This document shows positions 1-5,585 of a stretch of 6,537 bases of DNA, in pieces (the first letter of the stretch is position 1; every line of letters begins with the position of its first letter). Origin of the DNA: Deltaproteobacteria bacterium (lineage in GTDB: Bacteria; Desulfobacterota; Deferrimicrobia; Deferrimicrobiales; Deferrimicrobiaceae); the NCBI GenBank assembly GCA_021802685.1, contig JAJZRM010000169.1, positions 1-6,537 of the forward strand, in the 5' to 3' direction. The notes under the pieces are model-generated. The model was not told the origin of the DNA. It did not search any database and saw only the letters and a list, made by a program, of their open reading frames with translations. Position numbers and translations under genes: made by a program.

Positions 1-762
1 CGTCTGGCCCACCTGCCAGTCGTTCGGCGCCCACCCCGCGTCGACCGCGGCCCGCGACGCGCCGATCGCCGCCGAAAGCGTGTCGGCCAGCTGCTCCACC
101 ATCCGGAAATTCTCCACCGACTTGACGCCGCGGCCCGCGGAGACGACCACCCGCGCCTCCGTCAGTTCCGGCCGATCCGACTTCGTTTCCTGGCGGGAGA
201 CGAAAGCCGTGCCGCCCGGGTCCGCGGACAGCGCCACTTTCTCCACCGGGGCCGGCGGTCCGCCCGCCGGCGCGGGATCGAAGGCCGTCTGCCGCACCGT
301 GAACAGCAGCGGCGCCCCCGAGACCTCCACGATGCCGATCGCGTTCCCCGCGTACATCGGCCGCTTCACCCGCAGGGCGTCCCCTTCCTTCTCCAATCCG
401 ACGATGTCGCTCGCCAGCGGAGCGTCGAGAAGGCCCGACAACCGCGGCATGAAATCCTTTCCGAAAGTCGAAGCCGGGGCGAATACCGCCCCGTACCCCT
501 TTTCCCTGACCGCCTGCGCCACCGCCTGCGCGAACGTGACCGCGAGGTACGGGGAGAAGACGGCGCCTTCCGCGAGCAGGACTCTCCGCACGCCGCAACC
601 CGCCACCGCGTCCGCCAGCGGAGCGACGCCGTCCCCCAGCACCAGCGCGTCGGCCTCGCCGCCGATCAACCCGCCAAGCGTTTTCGCCGCGGAGATCGCC
701 GACAGCGTGTTCTTCTTCAAGACCCCGTCCTGATGTTCTACGACGACCAGCATGTCCGCCAT
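1..762 (-). CDS. etfA: Electron transfer flavoprotein subunit alpha (3' end cut by window edge)
   Basis: Alpha subunit of the soluble heterodimeric electron transfer flavoprotein, which accepts electrons from acyl-CoA and related dehydrogenases and passes them to a membrane quinone oxidoreductase; it carries the FAD. I translated 254 residues before the sequence ends; the family is usually about 310-330, so roughly 60-70 C-terminal residues are missing. The N-terminal half (MADMLVVVEH, then FAPASTFGKDFMPRLSGLL and DIVGLEKEGD) is the EtfA alpha/beta domain. The FAD domain opens with SAGRGVKS near residues 208-215 and continues to AAVDAGWAPNDWQVGQT at 238-254, a hallmark of the family. The ATG at 762 is chosen because GAGGG, overlapping the etfB stop, sits 7 nt upstream; an in-frame ATG at 753 is the weaker alternative. 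It is 10 nt behind etfB and surely co-transcribed. No fixC/fixX-type neighbours are seen, so a canonical rather than bifurcating ETF is favoured, but this is inference. Confidence 0.96.
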   Translation of the reverse strand, partial: MADMLVVVEHQDGVLKKNTLSAISAAKTLGGLIGGEADALVLGDGVAPLADAVAGCGVRRVLLAEGAVFSPYLAVTFAQAVAQAVREKGYGAVFAPASTFGKDFMPRLSGLLDAPLASDIVGLEKEGDALRVKRPMYAGNAIGIVEVSGAPLLFTVRQTAFDPAPAGGPPAPVEKVALSADPGGTAFVSRQETKSDRPELTEARVVVSAGRGVKSVENFRMVEQLADTLSAAIGASRAAVDAGWAPNDWQVGQT

Positions 763-772
763 GGGATTTCCC

Positions 773-1525
773 TCAGATGACTTTCGCTTCGTTTTTCAGT
801 TTCGCAACCAGCTCCGGGACGTCGGAGACCCGGCCGCCTCCCGCGCGCAGCTTCGGCGGGATGTATTTCAGCACCTTCACCCTCGGGGCCAGGTCCACCC
901 CCAGCGAGGACACGGCCACAACCTTCATCTCCTTCTTTTTCGCTTTCATGATCCCCGGCAGCGACGCGTACCTCGGCTCGTTCAGACGGAGGTCGGTCGT
1001 CACCACCGCCGGAAGCACGACCTCGATCGTCTCCAGGCCGCCGTCCACTTCGCGGGTCACGTTGGCCTTCCGGCCGTCCCCGGAGAACTCCACCTTGGAG
1101 GCGAAGGTCGCCTGCGGCCACCCGAGGAGCGTCGAGAGGATCTGCCCCACCTGGTTGTTGTCGTCGTCCACCGACTGCTTCCCCATCAGGACGATATCGG
1201 GCTTCTCGCCTTCCGCCACCTTCGCCATCACCTTGGCGATCGCCAGGGAATCGAGATTTCCCGGGGCCTCCACCAGGATCGCGCGGTCGGCGCCCATCGC
1301 CAGGGCGGTCCGCACCTGCTGCTCCCCTTCCTTCGGACCGATGGTCATGATGACCACCTCGCCGCCCCGCTTTTCCTTTATTCGCAGCGCTTCCTCGACG
1401 GCGATCTCGCAGAAGGGATTCACGACCATCTTGATATTGTCCAGGACGATCCCGCTGCCGTCCCCCTTGATTTTCACTTTCTCGTCGGGATTCGGGACGG
1501 GTTTGATTGCGACCATGACCTTCAC
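773..1525 (-). CDS. etfB: Electron transfer flavoprotein subunit beta
   Basis: Beta subunit of electron transfer flavoprotein, 250 residues, the normal length. It binds AMP and carries the loop that docks onto partner dehydrogenases. Visible motifs: MKVMVAIKPVPNPDEKVKI at the start; NPFCEIAVEEALRIKE at 36-51; GKQSVDDDNNQVGQ at 115-128 followed by LLGWPQ, the AMP-binding segment; LETI at 164-167 with the conserved Glu165; and the signature TTDLRLNEPRYASLPGIMK at 176-194 followed by AKKK, the recognition loop with Leu189 as anchor. The start is a GTG at 1525: GGAGGT lies 6 nt upstream and the family begins exactly here. An upstream ATG at 1564 in the same frame would add 13 residues unlike the family and would bury the ribosome-binding site, so I rejected it. 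It is first in the etfBA unit. Regulation by a TetR-family fatty-acid regulator is suggested by the palindrome 66-87 nt upstream. Confidence 0.97.
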   Translation of the reverse strand: MKVMVAIKPVPNPDEKVKIKGDGSGIVLDNIKMVVNPFCEIAVEEALRIKEKRGGEVVIMTIGPKEGEQQVRTALAMGADRAILVEAPGNLDSLAIAKVMAKVAEGEKPDIVLMGKQSVDDDNNQVGQILSTLLGWPQATFASKVEFSGDGRKANVTREVDGGLETIEVVLPAVVTTDLRLNEPRYASLPGIMKAKKKEMKVVAVSSLGVDLAPRVKVLKYIPPKLRAGGGRVSDVPELVAKLKNEAKVI

Positions 1526-1562
1526 GTTGCACCTCCGGGAGAAACAATGGTCCAGGGGTTCC

Positions 1563-1591
1563 AACCTATCGGAAAAACAGCCTTATGGCAA
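1563..1591 (-). promoter_or_regulatory. Candidate sigma-70-like promoter for etfBA
   Basis: Read on the minus strand, TTGCCA (1591-1586, five of six matches to TTGACA) is followed after 17 nt by TAGGTT (1568-1563, three of six matches to TATAAT). It lies 38 nt upstream of the etfB GTG and abuts the palindrome at 1591-1612. The -10 box is weak, so the call rests on the -35 box, the spacing and the position. Confidence 0.35.
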
Positions 1592-1612
1592 GAATGAATG
1601 ATTGTTCATTCT
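1591..1612. promoter_or_regulatory. Palindromic operator candidate upstream of etfB (TetR/FadR-like)
   Basis: The core GAATGA-TTGT-TCATTC (1596-1611) is a perfect 6-bp inverted repeat with a 4-nt spacer. A second pairing, AGAATGA (1591-1597) with TCATTCT (1606-1612), encloses it. The layout resembles operators of TetR-family fatty-acid-degradation regulators such as Bacillus FadR, recalled as TGAATGA-N4-TCATTCA, which controls an operon that includes etfBA. Here it lies next to the -35 box, so bound protein could block polymerase. Similarity is by eye and no regulator gene is in the window. Confidence 0.45.
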
Positions 1613-1615
1613 GCC

Positions 1616-1756
1616 GGTACCGCAGAACCGGGACGTTCCTTAGAACTCCGACAGATGAGGGACACAGATCGCCCCGCGCAGGGCTTTGCCTCTAAGCGGC
1701 CCATGAGTGTCCCTGTTCTGCGGGAGTTCTAAGGAACGTCCCGGTTTTGGCGGTCC
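1616..1756. repeat. Inverted pair of REP-like repeats (REPIN/MITE-like element)
   Basis: Arms 1626-1649 and 1723-1746 are perfect 24-nt reverse complements. The pairing extends outward to 1623 and 1749 with one G-T. Farther in, 1658-1665 pairs with 1707-1714 (AGGGACAC/GTGTCCCT) after a short mismatched stretch. A third pair, CCGCAGAAC at 1620-1628 with GTTCTGCGG at 1715-1723, allows an alternative fold. The internal spacer codes for nothing I can see. The left unit spans 1616-1665 (plus) and the right unit 1707-1756 (minus). The right arm enters rmlB and encodes its last residues and TAG stop. In the rmlB transcript this would form a very stable hairpin and could block 3' decay or aid termination, but no U-run follows it, so I do not call an intrinsic terminator. 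The architecture fits a REPIN (two REP units head-to-head) mobilised by a RAYT/Y1 transposase; no transposase gene is here. Confidence 0.75.
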
Positions 1757-2757
1757 TTATACCACCGGTCGTAGAAGGTCTGGTATTCGCCCGACTTGAC
1801 CGCCCGCCACCAAGCCTCGTTTTCCAGGTACCAGCGGACGGTGGCGTCGAGCCCCTCCTTGAAGGGGATCTGGGGAACGACGTCCAGCTCGGTGCGGATC
1901 TTCGTGTCGTCGATCGCGTACCGCCGATCGTGGCCGGGACGGTCGGGGACGAACCTCATGTGCGACTCGTCCTTCCCCATCGCGCCGAGAAGGAGCTTCG
2001 TAATCTCGATGTTCGTCCGCTCGTTTCCGCCGCCCACGTTGTAGACCTGGCCGGGCCGGCCGCGCAGCAGCACGGCATCGACCGCGCGCGAGTGGTCGTC
2101 CACGTGGATCCAGTCCCGCACGTTCATCCCGTCCCCGTACACAGGGACCGGTTTCCCCTCGTGAAGCAGCGTCACGAAGAAGGGGATGATCTTTTCAGGG
2201 AACTGGTACGATCCGTAGTTGTTGGAGCAACGGGTCACCAGTGTCGGCAGGCCGTACGTCTTGAAGTACGCCCGCACCAGGAGGTCGGCCGCTGTCTTGC
2301 TGGCCGCGTACGGGGAGTTGGGTCGCAGCGGGGAATCCTCGGAGAATCTCCCGGTCGCCCCCAGGGACCCGTAGACCTCGTCGGTGGAGATCTGCAGGAA
2401 CCGGGCGACGCCGCATTTCCTGGCCGCCTCCATCAGCACCTGCGTTCCGAGGATGTTCGTTTTCAGGAACATGGACGGATCGTCGATGCTGCGGTCCACG
2501 TGGGTCTCCGCGGCGAAGTTGATCACCGCGTCCGGCAGCTCCTCCGAGAAGATCCGCCCCACGGCTTCCGCGTCGCAGATATCGGCCCGGTGGAAGCGAT
2601 ACCGGGGGTTTCCCGCCACCTCCGCCAGGTTCGCCAGGTTGCCCGCGTAAGTGAGCTTGTCCACGTTGACGATCATCCATTCGCCGTGTGCGCGCATCGC
2701 GTAGCGGATGAAGTTCGACCCGATGAACCCGGCGCCGCCCGTGATCAGCACCTTCAT
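1729..2757 (-). CDS. rfbB: dTDP-glucose 4,6-dehydratase
   Basis: RmlB/RfbB, 342 residues, full family length. This cytoplasmic extended-SDR enzyme converts dTDP-glucose to dTDP-4-dehydro-6-deoxyglucose with bound NAD+, the second step of dTDP-rhamnose synthesis. The Rossmann motif TGGAGFIGSN is at 6-15, then DKLTYAGNL at 33-41, NFAAETHVDRSI at 80-91, the catalytic STDEVYG at 124-130 (Asp126 and Glu127 as acid/base pair), YAASK at 150-154 (Tyr150, Lys154), and RCSNNYGSYQFPEKIIP after it. The ATG at 2757 overlaps the rmlD stop as ATGA, indicating translational coupling; frame open upstream of it is only rmlD overlap. It is the last gene of the sugar operon. The final residues (QNRDVP) and the TAG stop are encoded inside the right arm of the inverted repeat at 1616-1756, so the natural C-terminus has probably been rewritten by that insertion. 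The tail lies outside the catalytic fold, so activity is likely kept. Confidence 0.97.
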   Translation of the reverse strand: MKVLITGGAGFIGSNFIRYAMRAHGEWMIVNVDKLTYAGNLANLAEVAGNPRYRFHRADICDAEAVGRIFSEELPDAVINFAAETHVDRSIDDPSMFLKTNILGTQVLMEAARKCGVARFLQISTDEVYGSLGATGRFSEDSPLRPNSPYAASKTAADLLVRAYFKTYGLPTLVTRCSNNYGSYQFPEKIIPFFVTLLHEGKPVPVYGDGMNVRDWIHVDDHSRAVDAVLLRGRPGQVYNVGGGNERTNIEITKLLLGAMGKDESHMRFVPDRPGHDRRYAIDDTKIRTELDVVPQIPFKEGLDATVRWYLENEAWWRAVKSGEYQTFYDRWYKDRQNRDVP

Positions 2758-3617
2758 GGAATCGGCCTTTCCGCGGACAGGGATCCGAGGAACTCCGCCA
2801 CCGCGACGTCCCACGGCCGCGGGGAATCCCCCGTGATCTCGCGGTACTTCTCCTTGCTCAGGACGGAATACGGCGGGCGGGACGCCGGGTACGGGAGGTC
2901 CCGGGTGGCGGCCGGAAGAAGCGCCGCAGCGCCGGAAGCGGAGCGGTCCAGCGCGAACCGGGCGAGATCGAACCAGGTCGCCTCTCCCCCGTTCGAGAAA
3001 TGGACGGTCCCGCGCGCGCCCGCCTCCAGCAATTTCTCGACGGCCCCGGCAAGGTCCTTCGTCGAGGTCGGGCACCCCGTCTGGTCCGACGCCACCCGCA
3101 GCGTTTCCCCTCGCCCCGCTTTCTCAAGGATCGTGCGGATGAAATTCTTCCCCCCCGGTCCGAAAAGCCACTGACTGCGGATCAGAAGATGATCGCAGCC
3201 CGTCTCCCGGAGCGCCTCCTCCGCGGCCAGCTTGCTTTTCGCGTAGACGGAGAGAGGATGCACCGGGTCCTCCTCCCGGTACGGGCGCGACGACGTCCCG
3301 TCGAAAACGTAGTCGGTCCCGAACGTCACCACGAGCGCACCGATTTCGCGGGAGGCGAGAGCGACATTCCTCGTCCCTTCCGCGTTGACGGCGAAAGCCG
3401 CCGCCGGCTCGGCCTCGGCGCGGTCCACCGCCGTGTAGGCCGCGCAGTGGATCACGACCTGCGGGCGGAACCCGCCGATCGCCCCGCGGCACGCCGGCAG
3501 GCTCGTCACGTCGCACTCTTGCAGGTCGGTTATCCGCACATCGAACCGGCGGCGAAGCAGGTTCCCGATTTCCTTCCCGAGCAGGCCGTGCCCGCCGGTG
3601 AGCAGGATCCGTTTCAC
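2754..3617 (-). CDS. rfbD: dTDP-4-dehydrorhamnose reductase
   Basis: RmlD/RfbD, 287 residues, usual length. It reduces dTDP-4-dehydro-L-rhamnose to dTDP-L-rhamnose with NAD(P)H, the last pathway step, in the cytoplasm. Seen in order: the nucleotide-binding TGGHGLLGKE at 7-16; CDVT at 35-38; HCAAYTAVDRAEAEP at 57-71; NAEGTRNVA at 78-86; TDYVFDG at 101-107; catalytic YAKSK with Tyr125 and Lys129; RSQWLFGPGGKNF; and, near the C-terminus, RPPYSVLSKEKY, the family's conserved RPxYSxL substrate-side motif. The start is the GTG at 3617, which overlaps the stop of the epimerase-like gene as GTGA, and the Rossmann strand begins immediately after it. The open frame extending upstream to 3923 belongs to the overlapping epimerase gene. 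Its own stop overlaps the rfbB ATG, so the three genes are tightly coupled. Confidence 0.96.
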   Translation of the reverse strand: MKRILLTGGHGLLGKEIGNLLRRRFDVRITDLQECDVTSLPACRGAIGGFRPQVVIHCAAYTAVDRAEAEPAAAFAVNAEGTRNVALASREIGALVVTFGTDYVFDGTSSRPYREEDPVHPLSVYAKSKLAAEEALRETGCDHLLIRSQWLFGPGGKNFIRTILEKAGRGETLRVASDQTGCPTSTKDLAGAVEKLLEAGARGTVHFSNGGEATWFDLARFALDRSASGAAALLPAATRDLPYPASRPPYSVLSKEKYREITGDSPRPWDVAVAEFLGSLSAERPIP

Positions 3618-4069
3618 CCGTCTTTCCGCGCCCAATCGTACGGGATGTCGTTGTTGTGGGGGGGAACCCGATATTCGTCCGGCGCGTCGTACTTGTAGGC
3701 CTGCGTCGGAACGTTGATCAGCAGCGCCTCTTCCGTGCTTACCGTCTTGAACCCATGGTACACCAGCGGGGGGATCTTCAGGACGATCGGCCGGTGCTCG
3801 CCGAGGAAGAACTCGTTGACCTCCGCCTTCGTGGGGGAACCGTCCCGGGAATCGTACAGCACCACCTTCATCATCCCCTTGACCACGCAGAAGTGGTCGT
3901 ACTGAACCCTGTGGTAGTGCCACGCCTTCACCGCTCCCGGGTACCCGGTGGTCAGGTATACCTGGCCGAAGCGCATGTAGATCTCGTCGTCTTCGCGCAG
4001 GATCTCCATCAGCCTCCCGCGCTCGTCCGGTATCACCTTCAACGGTTTGATCATGACGCCTTCGATCAT
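3614..4069 (-). CDS. Short RmlC-like dTDP-sugar 3,5-epimerase family protein (cupin)
   Basis: A 151-residue protein of the dTDP-4-dehydrorhamnose 3,5-epimerase family, a cytoplasmic cupin acting on dTDP-4-dehydro-6-deoxyglucose. It is shorter than classical RmlC (about 180). Visible: IKPLKVIPDERGRLMEIL at 7-24, GQVYLTTGYPGAVKAWHYH at 35-53 (His51 at the place of the catalytic RmlC histidine), VVKGMMKVVLYD at 62-73, SPTKAEVNEF at 78-87, IPPLVYHGF at 99-107, and the end DEYRVPPHNNDIPYDW at 131-146. The tyrosine of the RmlC FLYK motif appears replaced in LLINVP (116-121), so 3,5-epimerase activity is likely but not assured; a related isomerase is possible. I chose the ATG at 4069 because GAGGG lies 5 nt upstream and homologues recalled from this family start MIEGV; the ATG at 4081 would add MRDE with a poorer ribosome-binding site. 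Sitting between ugd and rmlD, with a GTGA overlap to rmlD, it fills the RmlC slot of the operon. Confidence 0.88.
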   Translation of the reverse strand: MIEGVMIKPLKVIPDERGRLMEILREDDEIYMRFGQVYLTTGYPGAVKAWHYHRVQYDHFCVVKGMMKVVLYDSRDGSPTKAEVNEFFLGEHRPIVLKIPPLVYHGFKTVSTEEALLINVPTQAYKYDAPDEYRVPPHNNDIPYDWARKDG

Positions 4070-4072
4070 CTC

Positions 4073-4132
4073 GTCCCTCATCTCTGTCCCGGTTCCGCGG
4101 GACTTTTCATCAACGTCCCGGTTCCGCGGTCC
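4073..4132 (-). repeat. Single REP-like repeat at the ugd/epimerase junction
   Basis: Read on the minus strand this segment shares its layout with the right unit of the inverted pair at 1707-1756: GGACCGC, AACCGGGACGTT, an 8-9-nt variable piece, TCCCGC(A/G)GAAC and GGGACA follow in the same order. Its tail, GACAGAGATGAGGGAC, matches GACAGATGAGGGAC of the left unit at 1616-1665. Within it, a 15-nt direct repeat occurs at 4086-4100 and 4115-4129, and GTCCCG-GTTCCG-CGGGAC (4086-4103) forms a 6-bp hairpin. The repeat covers the ugd C-terminal codons and TGA, the whole gap, and the Shine-Dalgarno of the epimerase gene. Confidence 0.65.
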
Positions 4133-5468
4133 GGGCGTGCGTCTCGTACGCCTTGCGGCCGATCGAGTGGTACAGGAAGCCGCGCTCCTTCATCTTCCGC
4201 GGGTCGTAGATGTTGCGCCCGTCGAACAGGACCGGCTGCCGCATCAGGTTCTTCATCAGCCCGAAGTCGGGCTTCCGGAATTCGTTCCATTCCGTCGCGA
4301 TCAGCAGCGCATCGGCCCCCTGCAGCGCCCCGTAGGAGGATTCCGCGTATCGGATCCGGTCGCCGTACCTTGCCCGCGCGCCCGCCATCGCCTCGGGGTC
4401 GTACACGGTCACCGACGCGTTCGCTTTCAGCAATTCGTCGATGATGTGGAAGACCGGCGCCTCCCGCGTGTCATCGGTGTTCGGCTTGAAGGCGATCCCC
4501 CAGACGGCGATCTGCCTCCCCGCAAGGTCCCCCCCGAAATGATTCAACATCTTCCCGAAGAACCGCTTGCGCTGTTCCTGGTTGATGTTCTCCACCGCCT
4601 GGAGAACGGTCAACGGAGCCCCCGCGTCCTCCGCGCTCCTGAGCAGCGCCTTCACGTCCTTCGGCAGGCACGACCCGCCGTACCCCAGCCCCGGGAAGAG
4701 AAACTTGTTGCCGATGCGCGAATCGGACCCGATCCCCTCCCGGATCTTGTCGATGTCCGCCCCCACGGCGTCGCTGAAGTTGGCCAGGTCGTTCATGTAG
4801 GATATCTTCAACGCGAGGAAGGCGTTCGCCGCGTACTTGGTCACCTCGGCGCTTTTTTCGTCCATCACGAAGACCATGCTGCCCGGTTGCAGAAACGGCT
4901 CGTAGAGGTCCTTCAGGACGAGGATCGCCCGATCGCTGTTCGACCCGATCACCACGCGCTCCGGCCGCAGGAAATCTTCCACTGCGAACCCTTCCCGGAG
5001 GAATTCCGGGTTGGACACCACGTCGAATTCGAACGCCGCCCCGGAATGCCTGCGGATCTCCGCCCGGACTTTTTCGCTGGTCCCCACGGGCACGGTGGAC
5101 TTGTCGACGATCACCTTGTATCCGGCGCCGTTATGGCGGGCGAAGATCTTCCCCAGCTCCGCCGCCACATGAAGCACGTACTTCAGGTCGGCGGAACCGT
5201 CCTCCCCCGGCGGCGTGGGCAGGCACAGGAAAATGACCTCCGCCCTCGCGGCCTTCTCGAGGTCCCCGGAGAAGCCGATGCGCGATTTTTTCAGGTTGCG
5301 AAGGTAGATCTCCTCCAGCCCGGGTTCGAAGATGGTCACCTCGCCCCGCGTAAGTCTTTCTATTATCGTGGGATTCGAGTCGACGCAATGCACCTCGTTC
5401 CCCCTCTCCGCAAGGCACACCCCCGTCACCAGTCCGACGTATCCCGTCCCCACGATCGCCACGTTCAT
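4110..5468 (-). CDS. ugd: UDP-glucose 6-dehydrogenase
   Basis: Ugd, 452 residues, normal for the bacterial family. It oxidises UDP-glucose to UDP-glucuronate with two NAD+, in the cytoplasm, supplying uronic acid for exopolysaccharide, capsule or lipid modification. Domains in order: N-terminal NAD-binding domain with GTGYVGLVTG at 7-16, EPGLEE at 48-53, CLPTPPGEDGSAD at 82-94, DKSTVPVGT at 122-130 and NPEFLREG at 153-160; central domain with KYAANAFLALKISYMN at 211-226; catalytic GYGGSCLPKD at 262-271 with nucleophile Cys267; C-terminal UDP-binding domain with WGIAFKPNTDDTREAP and FDGRNIYDP. The ATG at 5468 has GGGGG about 8 nt upstream and begins exactly at the Rossmann strand. It is the first gene of the minus-strand sugar operon and is divergent from the SLBB gene. 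The last residues (TAEPGR) and the stop are encoded by REP-like sequence, so the tail has probably been altered. TuaD/VioA-like relatives share the fold, but residue spacing fits Ugd. Confidence 0.97.
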   Translation of the reverse strand: MNVAIVGTGYVGLVTGVCLAERGNEVHCVDSNPTIIERLTRGEVTIFEPGLEEIYLRNLKKSRIGFSGDLEKAARAEVIFLCLPTPPGEDGSADLKYVLHVAAELGKIFARHNGAGYKVIVDKSTVPVGTSEKVRAEIRRHSGAAFEFDVVSNPEFLREGFAVEDFLRPERVVIGSNSDRAILVLKDLYEPFLQPGSMVFVMDEKSAEVTKYAANAFLALKISYMNDLANFSDAVGADIDKIREGIGSDSRIGNKFLFPGLGYGGSCLPKDVKALLRSAEDAGAPLTVLQAVENINQEQRKRFFGKMLNHFGGDLAGRQIAVWGIAFKPNTDDTREAPVFHIIDELLKANASVTVYDPEAMAGARARYGDRIRYAESSYGALQGADALLIATEWNEFRKPDFGLMKNLMRQPVLFDGRNIYDPRKMKERGFLYHSIGRKAYETHARTAEPGR

Positions 5469-5585
5469 CCGGGTACCCCCGTGATTTCAATCCGCAGATT
5501 CAATTGACTTAATCGGTTAAGAATACAGCAAACTTTAAGGTGCGGGAAGTCCGGGGGCGGAACCGGGCGACGACGAGGTATACTT
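5469..5585. promoter_or_regulatory. Divergent promoter region with palindromes
   Basis: This 117-nt gap between ugd (minus) and the SLBB gene (plus) must hold both promoters. Its part 5483-5540 is clearly AT-richer than the surrounding sequence. CTTAATCGGTTAAG at 5508-5521 is a palindrome with one mismatched pair, and TCAATTGA at 5500-5507 is a perfect 8-nt palindrome directly beside it; together they make a plausible operator. TTGACT (5504-5509, plus) resembles a -35 box but no good -10 follows at 16-18 nt, and I could not place a convincing promoter on the minus strand. Candidate binding site only. Confidence 0.4.

Noticed and set aside
80..733. 217-codon open frame on the plus strand
   Set aside because: Antisense to etfA; Ser/Ala/Pro-rich low-complexity translation. 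The minus strand gives a clear EtfA sequence through the same bases.
752..1601. Two overlapping plus-strand open frames (752-1597 and 777-1601) and a second minus-strand frame 738-1547
   Set aside because: All are shadows of etfB, which carries the complete EtfB signature in its own frame.
1616..1756. Inverted repeat as a classical intrinsic terminator for the sugar operon
   Set aside because: The stem is far longer than usual and no run of U follows it in the minus-strand transcript; its kinship with the repeat at 4073-4132 points to a mobile repeat, though it may still affect mRNA 3' ends.
1747..3174. 475-codon open frame on the plus strand
   Set aside because: It lies opposite rmlB and rmlD, which have complete family motifs. 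Its translation is rich in Arg, Val, His and Pro with no recognisable domain, typical of antisense frames in GC-rich DNA.
4086..4103. Hairpin between ugd and the epimerase gene as an operon-splitting terminator
   Set aside because: Only a 6-bp stem with 6-nt loop and no U-run; it is better explained as part of the REP-like repeat.
4047..5507. 486-codon open frame on the plus strand
   Set aside because: Fully antisense to ugd, whose motifs and catalytic cysteine are intact; the plus-strand translation shows no family features.
5579..5584. TATACT as a -10 promoter box for the SLBB gene
   Set aside because: It ends one base before the TTG start and has no -35 match 17 nt upstream; it overlaps the ribosome-binding site and looks accidental.
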